Positions 8,992-19,886 of a DNA stretch of 64,000 bases are shown in pieces. The notes under the pieces were generated by a model. It did not search any database, was not told the origin of the DNA, and saw nothing but the letters and a program-made list of their open reading frames with translations. The DNA is from Bacteroidia bacterium (GTDB lineage Bacteria; Bacteroidota; Bacteroidia; UBA4408). Each line of letters opens with the position of its first letter. The stretch's first letter is position 1. A program made the position numbers and the translations under genes. Location of the stretch: the NCBI GenBank assembly GCA_020845635.1, contig JADLFI010000004.1, forward strand, positions 124,001-188,000, read 5' to 3'.

Positions 8992-10302
8992 ATGAGTAAT
9001 ATAGTAGCCATAGTTGGAAGACCTAATGTTGGTAAATCAACTTTATTTAATAGGTTAACCGGGACTAAACATGCCATAGTTGATGAAGTAAGCGGTGTTA
9101 CCCGTGACCGCCATTATGGTGTTTGTGAATGGAATGGAAGAACTTTTAGTGTTATTGACACCGGTGGTTACGCCATGGGTAGTGATGATGTATTTGAATC
9201 TGAAATAAGAAAACAAGTTGAATTGGCTATTGTTGAAGCCAATCTAATTATTTTTGTGGTTGATGTTAACCAAGGAGTACACGAGTATGATACAATGGTT
9301 GCCCAACTATTAAGGAAATCAAAAAAAGAAGTAATAGTAGCTGTAAATAAGGTTGATAATAGTGAAAGACATAACTATTTAGGCGAATTTTATAAATTTG
9401 GGTTAAGTGAATTATTCCCTATTTCATCAACCAGTGGCGGAGGAACAGGCGAATTACTTGATGAGGTAGTAAAACACCTAAAGCCTGATAGTGAAGTGTC
9501 GGAAACCGAGGAAGATTTACCCAAAATTGCAATTGTTGGACGACCTAATGTGGGCAAGTCTTCGCTGTTAAATGCTTTATTAGGAGAAGAAAGAAACATA
9601 GTTACCCCTATTGCAGGTACTACAAGAGATACAATTAACAGGCGTTATAAAGCGTTCGGAAACGATTTTATTTTGGTAGATACAGCCGGAATTAGAAAAA
9701 AAGGGAAAGTACATGATGATTTAGAGTTTTACTCGGTAATGCGTTCTATTAGGGCTATTGAAACGGCTGATGTATGTTTGTTGATGATTGATGCACAAGA
9801 AGGTTTCGAGTCGCAAGATGTTAATTTGTTTCATTTGATTGAAAAAAACCACAAGGGAGTTGTTATTTTAGTAAATAAATGGGATTTAATTGAAAAAGAT
9901 AATCATACCACAAAAATCTTTGAAAGTAAAATTAGAGAAAAAATAGCTCCTTTTGTTGATGTGCCTATTATTTTTACTTCGGTTTCCAAAAAACAACGAT
10001 TGCTAAAAGCTATTGAAACTGCTATACGTGTTTTTAATAGCCGAAGAATAAAGATTCCTACCAGAAAGCTAAATGATATAATGCTTCCAATTCTAGATAA
10101 TAATCCACCACCCTCATTTAAAGGGAAGTATATAAAAATAAAATTTGTTTCTCAATTGCCAACTCATGCCCCTTCTTTTGCTTTTTTCTGTAATTTGCCT
10201 CAATATGTTAAAGAATCTTATAAAAGATTTGTAGAAAATAAACTTCGTGAAAACTTTGATTTTAACGGAGTTCCTGTCCTTGTCTTTTTTAGACAAAAAT
10301 AA
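8992..10302 (+). CDS. der: Ribosome biogenesis GTPase Der (EngA)
   Basis: 436 residues with two tandem G domains, unique to Der. The first has [16 protein letters not shown] and NKVD. The second, from about residue 180, has [22 protein letters not shown] and NKWD. The C-terminal KH-like domain ends [10 protein letters not shown]. Der binds the 50S precursor and is needed for late assembly of the large subunit. The ATG at 8992 starts directly at the first G domain ([15 protein letters not shown]), which fixes the start. It is divergent from rho and followed by the giant secreted protein in the same direction. Confidence 0.96.
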   Translation: MSNIVAIVGRPNVGKSTLFNRLTGTKHAIVDEVSGVTRDRHYGVCEWNGRTFSVIDTGGYAMGSDDVFESEIRKQVELAIVEANLIIFVVDVNQGVHEYDTMVAQLLRKSKKEVIVAVNKVDNSERHNYLGEFYKFGLSELFPISSTSGGGTGELLDEVVKHLKPDSEVSETEEDLPKIAIVGRPNVGKSSLLNALLGEERNIVTPIAGTTRDTINRRYKAFGNDFILVDTAGIRKKGKVHDDLEFYSVMRSIRAIETADVCLLMIDAQEGFESQDVNLFHLIEKNHKGVVILVNKWDLIEKDNHTTKIFESKIREKIAPFVDVPIIFTSVSKKQRLLKAIETAIRVFNSRRIKIPTRKLNDIMLPILDNNPPPSFKGKYIKIKFVSQLPTHAPSFAFFCNLPQYVKESYKRFVENKLRENFDFNGVPVLVFFRQK

Positions 10303-10499
10303 CAGATATTGTATTTTGTTGAAAATCAAAAGAGTGACTCTAGTCTTCTGCGAGAAACTACTATAGTTTTTAACTAAATAATTTTTTTCTAATGTTAAAA
10401 TTGATAAATTCATATAGGCTTATTGAATTTAGAATGATAATTTTGAGCACTTAGCTAAAAAAAAATAAGATTAATCGTTTTATTTTAAAAAAAAAATTG

Positions 10500-10507
10500 T
10501 ACATTTG
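10500..10507 (+). promoter_or_regulatory. Probable -7 element upstream of giant T9SS protein
   Basis: TACATTTG fits TAnnTTTG and lies 57 bases before the preferred ATG at 10564. The expected -33 position holds GTTTTA rather than TTTG, so the match is partial. With transcription starting near 10515, the ORF-track TTG start at 10531 would have a leader of under 20 bases. Confidence 0.4.
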
Positions 10508-10563
10508 TACCCCAATTTTATAAAAAATCATTGATTTTGAAATCTTTAACCCAAATAAATAAA

Positions 10564-13500
10564 ATGAAAAACAACTACGATGAAACAAGAAGCCCATGGC
10601 TTTCTATTAAAAGGTTTACGTTAGTAATTGCGTTCTTAAGCATTTCGATTTTAACTGCCAGAGCAACCAATTACTACACATTTGCCAGTGGTGACTGGAG
10701 CAGTGCTTCTATTTGGACCACAGACCCTACAGGTTTAACCTCAGTAAGCCCGGCAGTTCCCGGAGCATCAGATGCAGTATTTATTGTTAATAATAAAACT
10801 GTAACCAATACAGTTACTGCTCGTACAGTTGTAAGTACCTTTATACAAGCTAATGCTACTTTGGATCTTGGCACGTTAACCGGAAATAATTTAGGAACGG
10901 TTACCGGTCAAGGACGATTAAAAATTGGCTCAAATACCTTTCCTGGTGGTACTTTTACCGGATTTGTTTCTGCTTCAGGAGGAATGGTAGAGTATTACGA
11001 TATTACAGGGAATTTGCCAACACAGCTAACATATAATCACTTAAAAATTTCAAATAGTACAGCATCTGGCAATAATTGTGTTCTAGTAAACGGAACTAAC
11101 CCTACCAATTATACCATTAACGGTAACTTAATTCTTGAAAATACTGGTTCAGGCTCATTGCAAGTTACATTAGGAAATGCGGCTACCAATATTATCAATC
11201 TTAATGTTAACAAAAGCGTTAGCGTATCCTCAGGAGTTCGTTTTCAGGCAGGAGTTTTTAATGCCATTCATAATTTAATAGTACGTCAGGATTTCACTAA
11301 TAACGGATTGGTTCAATTTAGTAACTCGTTACAGTGGAATGCCTCAACCAACGGAGCTGTAAATTTAAAATTTGATGGCACAGGAAATAGTACATTATCT
11401 TGTAATTCAGCAACTAATTTATATACCTTAATAGTAAATAAAGGAATTGATGCCGGAACAACTTTGCAAGTTAACTCTTCTGCTGTAGGGAATTTAGAAT
11501 TTTATACAGATGCAGATGCCTTACAATTAAACATAGGTACAGTTAAATTTGGAGTAAATAATACAATTAGTAGAGTAAATGGTGGAGGAATGTTTACAAT
11601 ACCAAATATAGCTCGTTTATGGGTTGACGGAGCTAACTTCCTTTTAAATGGTTCGGCAAGCGGAGTTCAAGTTAATGGTGAATATAAAATAACAGCAGGA
11701 GAATTTTCTATTGGAAATGAAGGATTAATATTAGGATTTACCGGTTTAATTTCAATTGATGGTGGGGTAAGTACCGTAGAAAAGGTTCGTCCTTCAACCG
11801 GAGTTGGAACTCATTTTGGTTCGTTTAGCATTACCTCAGGTATTATTAATGTTGATGGCTCAACCGCAGGGTCGGGAAGTTCAGATTTTCCGCGTTTTAG
11901 TATTCCTTACCCTAACCAAGGGGTATATTTATTAGGAGGAACAATAAATATTGCTAACCCTGAAACCGGCACTGCTTTAGGAGGTGGTATTTTAATTGGG
12001 TGTAATAATTATACGGTATCGAATGGTACTATCAATATTACCATTCCTGCTTCATCAACTAATTTTATTGTTAACTCCTCTATACCTTTAAATAATGTAT
12101 ATGTATATAAGAATGGAGCCGGAAGTGCAAAATTGGTTCTTGACGACCAACCAATCGGTGCAGGTATTAGTTTATCTTCACCTGTTGCAGCTAAGCCTTT
12201 AAGCATTAATTCCGACTTAGTTTTAGTTACCGGAAATAATCCTGAATTTAAAACCAATAACCATAATGTTTCGGTAAAAAGAAATTTCTCTATAAATATT
12301 GGAACTACTTATACCCCTCAAAACAATACTACAACTTTTAATGGTACAACCACTCAGTATTTTACCTTAAACGGTACCATTACCGGTGGTATGTATAATG
12401 TAACCATTGATAAGCCACTTACAGTAACTTGCTTTTTGAGTGGTTCTGCAACCTCTTTAGATATTAATAATAACTTACAAGTTTTGGTAGGAACGTTCCA
12501 CAATAATGGCAAAAAAGTTAATCTATTAGGAAATTCTTATATTTCAGGATTAGCTAATGGATTGGGGCAGTGGACAGTAAACGGAACCGGAGCTCAAACT
12601 ATTGGCGGTAACGGGGCAGGAAGAATTGAAAAACTAACCATTAACAAATCAAGCGGAACAACCACCTTAGTAGCCAGTCTTCAAATTGAACAAGAATTAC
12701 GTTTGGCTAATGGTTCATTAGATATCGGATTAAATACCTTAACCTTTACTCCGGTAACCAAAGTGTATGATGATGTAACCGGAACCGGAACTAGTTTTAG
12801 TAACACTAAAATGATAAATACAGATGGTGTTCCATCAACCGGTGGTTTAAGAAAAAGATTTACCAGCGTATATGATGAGTTTTTGTATCCTTTAGGAACA
12901 GCCAATAAATATACTCCTGCCTTTATTAAAATTGACGGATTGGCAACTACTTATGGTTATATTACCATTAGAGCCGTAAATAACGAACATCCTGTGGTTA
13001 CAGCTAGTAATCAATCATTAAAATATTACTGGAAAACTACAAGCACAGGGTTTAATTTAGGTTCTGCTAATGTTGAACATTATTATACTTATGATGAAAC
13101 GGATGTTGTTACAGGTGTTGGAGTTGATGAATCAGAATATGTTGCAGCCTACTATTTACCAAATAATGTCGTTTGGGTAACAGGAGACGTTACAGAAGTA
13201 GATGAAACTACAAATACTATATTTATTGACCCTAACGTATTTGGCCAAGTGCTTGATGGTGAGTTTACTGCCGGAGATAGAGATCCTGATGATCCTTTCC
13301 AAGATGTAATTGCATTTTATTCTATTAAAGACGGTGATTGGGATGATAACAATCTTGCCACTACTCCATGGTCGGTTATTGGACATGGAGGAGCACCAAC
13401 CAATTTAACCCCTGCTTCAAATAATCCTGTTTTTGTAGGAGATGGTATTTCTTACAACCATACAGTTAGTGTATCTAATAATGGTGCCAAAGCAGGTAAT

Positions 13501-16500
13501 TTATTTATTGGTGGAGGGTCAACTCTCGATATTGGAAGTACAACAGGACATAACTTCTCAGTATTAAACGGGTATGGAATAACTGGTTCGGGGAAATTAA
13601 GAATTTCCTCTTCAGCAGGTACTGCTGTATTCCCTGCCGGAGATTTTGGACTGTTTTTATCCAACATGGGAGGTATAGTTGAATATTATACCAACGGTGT
13701 TAGTTTTACTATTCCAACAGTTTCTGACTTGCCATCAGCAATGGTATTAAGTAATTACAATTATTTAAATATTGTCCCTGAGTTTGGTCTTACTATAACC
13801 ATGCCTGACATTGATTTAACCCTATATAATAACTTTAAAATGTTAGGTGCGGGTAGGTGTTACTTAAATAGTGCAAGTTCGAAAATACTTACTGCTAATT
13901 TAGGGATGAACTTCTTCTCAGGAGCTACTCAATTTAGAAATAATTTCTCTCAAACCTTAAATGTAAACGGTGGCTTTAATATTTATGCAGGTGCCCGCTT
14001 TGAAGTTGCTACTGCAGGTACAGCGGTTGTAAACTATCTAAACCACAACGGTTCAATATCCAACAATGGTGTGTTAGACTTTAATGCAGGTTCAGGAAGA
14101 GTTTGTGAATATTTATCTTACGGTACCGGAAATAGAAGTTTATCCGGAACAAACAATGCTGCATATACTGAATTGTATAAGTTTACACTAAACAGAGGAG
14201 TTTCTCCAGTTAACGAGTATAATGTTGATGTTAAAGGTAATTTTGTTACTCCAACCAACGGATGGCTAATCCTTCAAAACGGAACAATGAAGTTCTCTAA
14301 CGGATACAATTTAACCTTAACTGATCAACCGGAATTATATACTATTCCAGCTACTGCCAAGTTGCAAGTAAATCATTCAAGCTGTATAGTTAATATTGGT
14401 ACTGCCGATGACGATTTAGCTGATTTAATGTTAATCGGAAAATTACAAATAGATAATGGTATTGTAAATATTGGTAGTGGAGGTAATTCGGCCAATAATG
14501 ATATTGAATATTCGGCTAATGGTTTACCTGAAATTGAAGTTAAAGGAAGTGGTGCTTTATATGTAAATGGACAAATTCGTAGAAACTTATCTTTATTGAA
14601 CGGTTCATTAGTATATAAGCAAACAGGTAACAGTAGTGTAGTAATTAGTGGGTCTAATGCATCTCCATCACGCGGTAAGCTGGAAATTGCCAATTTTGGA
14701 AGTGTATTTAATATGAGCGATGACGCCACATTAAGATTAATAAGAGGAGGTGGTACATCATACGGAGATATTTATTTACATGCTTCATCATACAATGTTG
14801 ATGGAGGTACAATAATATGCCAACAAGGAAGTTTAGGTGCAGCACAAACCTATTCAATAGATGCCATTGCCCCTATATTTAATTTAAATGTTAATGGTAA
14901 TACAGGAGTATTTACAGCTACTGCTAAAGCAATCAACAACCCATTGACAATTAAAGGTACTTTGTCGTTGGATAATGATTTTAGTTACTTTAATGCCAAT
15001 GGTATTGATGTTAATATTGAAGGTAACTTAGAGAATAATAATAGCTCTGCTGTTACAGGGATTAATGCCGGAGGTTATAAATCAGGTACTGATGATCAGG
15101 TTACAACTTTCTCATCTAGCACAAATAACCAATTAATAACCGGTATGACAGGTAATTTAACCAACTTTGCCAATTTAAAGATTAACAATACTGCAGCATC
15201 AGGTACTGTTTCTTTAAGTGTTAATACCAATATCAGAGTTAATACTGATTTAATATTAACCAAAGGTACTTTACAAGATGGCGGTAACACAATTACAAGT
15301 ATTGGTGACATTGAAAATAGTGCCCAACACGCCAGTACAGGTTCAGGAAAGATTATCTGCCAAGGCCCTGTAAAACAATATATTGGTGGTAACGGTACCG
15401 GAAAATTCGGAAACTTAACTATTGATAATATTTTAGGAGTATCTATGACTGCATCGCAAACAGTAAATAATATTCTGAATCTAAATAATGGTTCGTTATT
15501 TATTGATGCATACTTATTAAGATTGACCGAGGATGCCTCTGTAGCTGGAACATTTAGTGGATTCCGTATGATTCAAACTAATGGTTTACTGGGAGATAGT
15601 GGGGTAGTTAAAATGTTTAATACAGGAACTGCTAATTTCACTTTCCCTGTAGGTAGTGATGTTGACTATATGCCTGTTCAGTACAATATTACCGCTAATA
15701 CCGCCCCTGGAAGTATCCGTGTGGCTCCTGTTAACTCTAAACACCCTGCAACTACAGATCCACTTGATTTAGAGTTGTTTTATTTCTGGGTAGTTAGAGG
15801 CACCGGTTTTGCAGGACTTAACATTGATCACACATATAATTATAAAGATATTTTTGTTAATGGAAACGAAAGTGCTTATGTAACCGGTAGATTTGTTGCA
15901 CCGCAATGGGTACCTGCTGGCGGTATTCCGTTAACCGTTGATGCTGTTGCCAATACAATGACATTGACAGGAGTAAATTATATTGATGGAGATTATACTT
16001 GTGGAGAATCCTCAGAATTTCAATTTATCGAAACTTTGTACAGTAGAAATGCTACTTTAGGTGGTGATTGGGATGATGGAAATACTTGGTCTGTATCAGG
16101 TCATGCCGGAGGTGCTTCAGGAATTACTCCTACTTATCATAATGTAATTATTGCAAGTGGTCATACAGTTGAAGTTAATAACGATGGACGTACATGTTCT
16201 ATATTGCATAACGATGGTACTTTAGATTTAAAAGATAAAATATTAAACGTTTTCGGATACGGTGAAGGAACCGGTTTAATGAGAATTAAAGCTTCAGCAT
16301 CTACTAACTATGTATTCCCTTCAGGAGATTTCAACTTGTTTACTTCAAGTACAGGTGGAACAGTTGAGTACTATGGAACTCAATCAGGTAATATTTTACC
16401 GCATTTGGTATATAATAATTTATTATTTACAGGAAATAGTACTAAAGTATTAAGTAATATTAATATTACAGTAAATGGAGATTTGACCATCAGCGATGGT

Positions 16501-18891
16501 GTTGTAGATAATAGCGTTTTCAATAAAGATATAAGTATTCATAAGAATTGGAATAATAATGTAAGTTCATCTGCCTTTGTTCCTGGTAGTGGAAGTGTAA
16601 ACTTTATTGGTGCATCTCAAGTAATCGGAGGAACTTCCTCAACAGTGTTTAACCATATTAAAATTGATGGCTCGGGAGTAAAATCGCTTGCCCAGCCGAT
16701 TGCTGCCAATGGAAATATTTTAATTGACGCTGGTACTTTTGATGTTTCATCTAGTAATTTAGGTGTTGACCTTAAAGGGAACTTTACTAACAATGCAACA
16801 TTTAATTCTCGCGAAGGCTTAGTAACTTTAAATGGTTCTACATCGCAACAGATACTTAACGGAACTACACATACTGCTTTCTTTGATCTTACTTTAAATA
16901 ACCCTATGGGTGCTAAGTTAGGAATAATTGATACCTTGAAGAACACCTTAACTGTATCATCAGGTACATTTGATTTCAGCCCATACAGATTAATCTTAAA
17001 GTCAACATTAACTAGAACAGCTCGTATTGCTCCATTAATTACCGGTGATGTTACTGGCGATATTACCATGGAACGCTTAGCTCCAGGGCCTAATACAGGT
17101 TGGGCTATTTTAGGAACTCCGGTTAAGAATGCTAAAATCAACCAGTGGACAGATGATTTCCCTACTTCAGGTTTTGTTGGTTCAACGGGTAATGCCGGAG
17201 GGTTTATTTCTATCTGGACTTATTTAGAGTTTGATTTGGCTGCTTTTGATTCACCTACTTCATATACACCTGTTACTAATGCCAATGTTGATGATATTAC
17301 TCCGGGTACAGGTTATTGGGTGTATTTAGGTACAGGTTATGTTTCAACATTAGATATTTTAATGGACGTTACCGGTCCTACAACTAAAGGCTTCTTCGAT
17401 TTTGGGGTTACTTTCTCTTCAAGCGGAAGTTTAGATGATGATGGTTTCAATATGGTAGCTAATCCTTATCCTTCTGCCATTGATTGGGATAGTCCTAGTT
17501 GGACAAAAACAAATGTTGAAGATGCTATTTATTTTTGGCAAACAGATCTTCATCAGTATGCTACTTATATTAGTGGTGTAGGCGTAAATGGCGCCAGCAA
17601 TTTAATTCCTTCTTCTCAGGGATTCTTTGTTAAAACCAATAATTTAAGTTGTGCATTACAAGCTAATGAGAATGTAAAAGTTGCCGGAAATCCTGTATTT
17701 ATTAAGTCTTCCGGAGCCTTAAGTAATGGTTCTATATTAAGAATGAAAGTTGAAGGTAATAACTTTAAAGACGAAGCTGTGTTGAGATTTGCTCAAGATG
17801 CATCTGTAGGATTTGATGGTAAAATGGACGCTTATAAACTTTATAGCACTAATACAGATGTTCCTTCAATTGGAATTGTTACAGCAAACAAAGATTTAAG
17901 TGTAAATACTTTACCAAACGACCTGGCTGAGATTTTAGTTCCTTTAAGAGTTACTGTAGGCGTAAGCGGAAATTATTCTTTGAGTTTTGATGGTTTGGAT
18001 ATTTTTGACAACGCTTCATGTGTAGTGTTTGAGGATTTGAAAACTGGGTCTAAAACAGATATCCATAATGTTGGAACTTATCAATTCTATATGGATAATA
18101 ATACTACGGCTCCTCGTTTTATGATTCATATTACCAAGAAACCTGCCTTAACAGTGAGCAATTCATCATGCTCTAATTTAGCAGATGGTAGTATTAATAT
18201 CAATAATCCAAACAATATTGGAACGTGGAACTACTCTGTAAAAGACGATAACGGTCAAGTTATTGCCAATAATACTGTTGCCAATGCTAGTACTGTTAAC
18301 GGTTTAAGCGCAGGAACATACTATGTTACTTACACTAATCATTCAAATTGTGGTTCAATAGAAGATGTTGTAGTTATTTCATCAGATATTGCCATGAACT
18401 ACACATTAACGGCTACAACCCCTGTAGAAGTGGCTAATGGAATTAAAGTTGATTATAGCGTAAATAACAGCACTGAAGGTGTTCAGTATATTTGGAACTT
18501 TGGTGATGGCGTAATTGAAGAAGGCGGTGCTCAAATGTCTCATATTTATACTAATTCAGGAGTTCAAAATGTACAGGTTACAATAGTTGACGGTACTTGC
18601 ACCGAAACATTATCACAAGCGGTTACTTTAATCTCTGATAAATTTAAAGACTCTAAGGCTCCGGTGGTTTCTAAATCAGTTGAGAACTTTATAGTTAACT
18701 TTAACTTTGAGAATACAACTTCAGTAAATATTCAGGTTGTTGATGTATTAGGTAAAGAGGTAATTCAAGCTATTGAAAAAAATGTAAGTAATGATAGAAT
18801 ATCTATCCCTACAACTCAATTGAGCAATGGTGTGTATTTCTTAAATATCAGATATAACAATCAAACCTCTACTACCAAATTAACCAAATAA
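10564..18891 (+). CDS. Giant T9SS-secreted cell-surface protein, three-module
   Basis: About 2775 residues. I chose the ATG at 10564 over the TTG at 10531 because it gives a compact signal peptide (basic SIKRF, hydrophobic core, TARATN). The mature part is Thr/Ser/Asn/Gly-rich beta-helix-like sequence in three diverged copies. Each copy opens with a GDW...W motif (about residues 43, 924 and 1833) and carries a shared VEYY block. Two copies end in a shared segment with EHYYTYDE or DHTYNYKD. Near residue 2535 is a SprB-like stretch, near 2640 a PKD-like domain (YIWNFGDGV), and the last roughly 70 residues form a T9SS sorting domain (VVDVLGKEV, GVYFLNIRY). A surface adhesin or filament is likely but not shown. 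It stands alone between der and a strong terminator. Confidence 0.88.
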   Translation: MKNNYDETRSPWLSIKRFTLVIAFLSISILTARATNYYTFASGDWSSASIWTTDPTGLTSVSPAVPGASDAVFIVNNKTVTNTVTARTVVSTFIQANATLDLGTLTGNNLGTVTGQGRLKIGSNTFPGGTFTGFVSASGGMVEYYDITGNLPTQLTYNHLKISNSTASGNNCVLVNGTNPTNYTINGNLILENTGSGSLQVTLGNAATNIINLNVNKSVSVSSGVRFQAGVFNAIHNLIVRQDFTNNGLVQFSNSLQWNASTNGAVNLKFDGTGNSTLSCNSATNLYTLIVNKGIDAGTTLQVNSSAVGNLEFYTDADALQLNIGTVKFGVNNTISRVNGGGMFTIPNIARLWVDGANFLLNGSASGVQVNGEYKITAGEFSIGNEGLILGFTGLISIDGGVSTVEKVRPSTGVGTHFGSFSITSGIINVDGSTAGSGSSDFPRFSIPYPNQGVYLLGGTINIANPETGTALGGGILIGCNNYTVSNGTINITIPASSTNFIVNSSIPLNNVYVYKNGAGSAKLVLDDQPIGAGISLSSPVAAKPLSINSDLVLVTGNNPEFKTNNHNVSVKRNFSINIGTTYTPQNNTTTFNGTTTQYFTLNGTITGGMYNVTIDKPLTVTCFLSGSATSLDINNNLQVLVGTFHNNGKKVNLLGNSYISGLANGLGQWTVNGTGAQTIGGNGAGRIEKLTINKSSGTTTLVASLQIEQELRLANGSLDIGLNTLTFTPVTKVYDDVTGTGTSFSNTKMINTDGVPSTGGLRKRFTSVYDEFLYPLGTANKYTPAFIKIDGLATTYGYITIRAVNNEHPVVTASNQSLKYYWKTTSTGFNLGSANVEHYYTYDETDVVTGVGVDESEYVAAYYLPNNVVWVTGDVTEVDETTNTIFIDPNVFGQVLDGEFTAGDRDPDDPFQDVIAFYSIKDGDWDDNNLATTPWSVIGHGGAPTNLTPASNNPVFVGDGISYNHTVSVSNNGAKAGNLFIGGGSTLDIGSTTGHNFSVLNGYGITGSGKLRISSSAGTAVFPAGDFGLFLSNMGGIVEYYTNGVSFTIPTVSDLPSAMVLSNYNYLNIVPEFGLTITMPDIDLTLYNNFKMLGAGRCYLNSASSKILTANLGMNFFSGATQFRNNFSQTLNVNGGFNIYAGARFEVATAGTAVVNYLNHNGSISNNGVLDFNAGSGRVCEYLSYGTGNRSLSGTNNAAYTELYKFTLNRGVSPVNEYNVDVKGNFVTPTNGWLILQNGTMKFSNGYNLTLTDQPELYTIPATAKLQVNHSSCIVNIGTADDDLADLMLIGKLQIDNGIVNIGSGGNSANNDIEYSANGLPEIEVKGSGALYVNGQIRRNLSLLNGSLVYKQTGNSSVVISGSNASPSRGKLEIANFGSVFNMSDDATLRLIRGGGTSYGDIYLHASSYNVDGGTIICQQGSLGAAQTYSIDAIAPIFNLNVNGNTGVFTATAKAINNPLTIKGTLSLDNDFSYFNANGIDVNIEGNLENNNSSAVTGINAGGYKSGTDDQVTTFSSSTNNQLITGMTGNLTNFANLKINNTAASGTVSLSVNTNIRVNTDLILTKGTLQDGGNTITSIGDIENSAQHASTGSGKIICQGPVKQYIGGNGTGKFGNLTIDNILGVSMTASQTVNNILNLNNGSLFIDAYLLRLTEDASVAGTFSGFRMIQTNGLLGDSGVVKMFNTGTANFTFPVGSDVDYMPVQYNITANTAPGSIRVAPVNSKHPATTDPLDLELFYFWVVRGTGFAGLNIDHTYNYKDIFVNGNESAYVTGRFVAPQWVPAGGIPLTVDAVANTMTLTGVNYIDGDYTCGESSEFQFIETLYSRNATLGGDWDDGNTWSVSGHAGGASGITPTYHNVIIASGHTVEVNNDGRTCSILHNDGTLDLKDKILNVFGYGEGTGLMRIKASASTNYVFPSGDFNLFTSSTGGTVEYYGTQSGNILPHLVYNNLLFTGNSTKVLSNINITVNGDLTISDGVVDNSVFNKDISIHKNWNNNVSSSAFVPGSGSVNFIGASQVIGGTSSTVFNHIKIDGSGVKSLAQPIAANGNILIDAGTFDVSSSNLGVDLKGNFTNNATFNSREGLVTLNGSTSQQILNGTTHTAFFDLTLNNPMGAKLGIIDTLKNTLTVSSGTFDFSPYRLILKSTLTRTARIAPLITGDVTGDITMERLAPGPNTGWAILGTPVKNAKINQWTDDFPTSGFVGSTGNAGGFISIWTYLEFDLAAFDSPTSYTPVTNANVDDITPGTGYWVYLGTGYVSTLDILMDVTGPTTKGFFDFGVTFSSSGSLDDDGFNMVANPYPSAIDWDSPSWTKTNVEDAIYFWQTDLHQYATYISGVGVNGASNLIPSSQGFFVKTNNLSCALQANENVKVAGNPVFIKSSGALSNGSILRMKVEGNNFKDEAVLRFAQDASVGFDGKMDAYKLYSTNTDVPSIGIVTANKDLSVNTLPNDLAEILVPLRVTVGVSGNYSLSFDGLDIFDNASCVVFEDLKTGSKTDIHNVGTYQFYMDNNTTAPRFMIHITKKPALTVSNSSCSNLADGSININNPNNIGTWNYSVKDDNGQVIANNTVANASTVNGLSAGTYYVTYTNHSNCGSIEDVVVISSDIAMNYTLTATTPVEVANGIKVDYSVNNSTEGVQYIWNFGDGVIEEGGAQMSHIYTNSGVQNVQVTIVDGTCTETLSQAVTLISDKFKDSKAPVVSKSVENFIVNFNFENTTSVNIQVVDVLGKEVIQAIEKNVSNDRISIPTTQLSNGVYFLNIRYNNQTSTTKLTK
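10670..17000 (+). repeat. Three diverged protein-level modules in the giant gene
   Basis: Module starts recur near 10690, 13333 and 16062, a spacing of about 2.65-2.73 kb. Shared landmarks are GDW followed by W and G, a block reading GxGxLxI...FPxGDF...GGxVEYY (first copy slightly different), and in copies one and two-to-three a terminal segment with HP, YYW or YFW, and YxY. Similarity is at protein level only. I see no long identical DNA repeats, so the duplications are old. Boundaries are approximate. Confidence 0.65.
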
Positions 18892-18906
18892 TTTAGGGAG
18901 TAGCTT

Positions 18907-18948
18907 AAAAACAAAAAAGGAGAGGTTTACCTCTCCTTTTTTGTTTTT
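18907..18948. terminator. Strong bidirectional hairpin terminator
   Basis: Two perfectly complementary 19-base arms flank a TTTA loop; the core is AAAAAAGGAGAGG / CCTCTCCTTTTTT. The A-run on one side and T-run on the other make it a Rho-independent terminator in both directions. It serves the giant gene (+) and the convergent glycosyltransferase (-). Confidence 0.93.
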
Positions 18949-18981
18949 AAATATATCCGATGTAATTATACACTTATGTTT

Positions 18982-19824
18982 TTATCGAGAAAATATTATC
19001 TTTAATTTAGCCCTAAATCGTTCTTTTAATAGTATTGAATTGTTGGGTTCATGTAAAATTCCCATATATTTTTTTCCTCTATGTATAAAATGCTTGTTAA
19101 AGCCCGACTGGTTAATACCCCATTTTAGCAAGAACTGTTTTCGACCGTCATTCTTTTTTATCTTGCCTGTTGATTTAGCTTGGAAATGGTATATTCTGCT
19201 TTTACTTATGCCTTTAAAGATTCTACATCCTGATTGCCACATTTTCATGGCAAAATCATCATCGCTGCTCATGCCGGGCGAAAATTCAATACTGTAACCT
19301 CCCACCATATTCCATTTTGTTTTGCTAACTATAGTTGGAGGCCATGCCGAGCCTTGCCAATCTGACTTACTAAATGACCGGTAATTCTCTAACAACTGTT
19401 TCTCATTGAAGTTTGAAATATTGTTTCCGAAGTTAGCATTGATAACACACAAATTTCCTGTATCTCTGGGCTCAATTAATGTTCCTGAAAACATAAAATC
19501 ATCATCAGGTAGTTTTTGTATCTCCTCTATAATATATTTGTCCCAAAGCGGACACACATACATGTCATCATTCATATATACAATATAGTCATGCTGTGCC
19601 AGCGCAGCAGCCTGATTAACCGCGTAACATATACCTATATTGTCTGCACTATAAGTGTATTCAATCTGTTCTTCTTTTATGTAATCTAAGGTGCCATCAC
19701 TTCCATCATTTACATGTACAATTATTTGATGTTGATGTGCAGAATTTTTTTTTATACTATTAACACACAACTTAAGATATTCTAAATTATTCCAGGTTGG
19801 TATAACAATTGAAAACATAATCAA
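18982..19824 (-). CDS. Glycosyltransferase family 2
   Basis: 280 residues. The GT-A fold opens with FSIVIPTWNNLEYLKLCVNSI, followed by VHVNDGSDGTLDYI. The metal-binding acidic motif is within VYMNDDMYV near residue 89, and the acceptor-side acidic cluster (SSDDDFAMKMWQSG) is near residue 195. There is no membrane segment, so it acts at the cytoplasmic face, probably on surface glycans or LPS. Donor and acceptor cannot be inferred. It is 62 bases downstream of lptB and ends the leftward run against the terminator. The start is ATG at 19824; a second ATG two codons later is equally possible. Confidence 0.85.
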   Translation of the reverse strand: MIMFSIVIPTWNNLEYLKLCVNSIKKNSAHQHQIIVHVNDGSDGTLDYIKEEQIEYTYSADNIGICYAVNQAAALAQHDYIVYMNDDMYVCPLWDKYIIEEIQKLPDDDFMFSGTLIEPRDTGNLCVINANFGNNISNFNEKQLLENYRSFSKSDWQGSAWPPTIVSKTKWNMVGGYSIEFSPGMSSDDDFAMKMWQSGCRIFKGISKSRIYHFQAKSTGKIKKNDGRKQFLLKWGINQSGFNKHFIHRGKKYMGILHEPNNSILLKERFRAKLKIIFSR

Positions 19825-19886
19825 ATTTAGTCTATTTTTAAGTTATGGATGGCTTTGGAGTACAGCTATTATTTCATTTAATTTGA

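Noticed and set aside
10670-17000. Possible CRISPR or DNA tandem repeats in the giant gene
   Set aside because: Similarity is at protein level with kilobase spacing; there are no short identical repeats with spacers.
16617-17141. Long antisense ORF (174 aa) and other minus-strand ORFs inside the giant gene
   Set aside because: The repetitive, stop-poor composition of the giant gene creates antisense frames; none shows a family motif.
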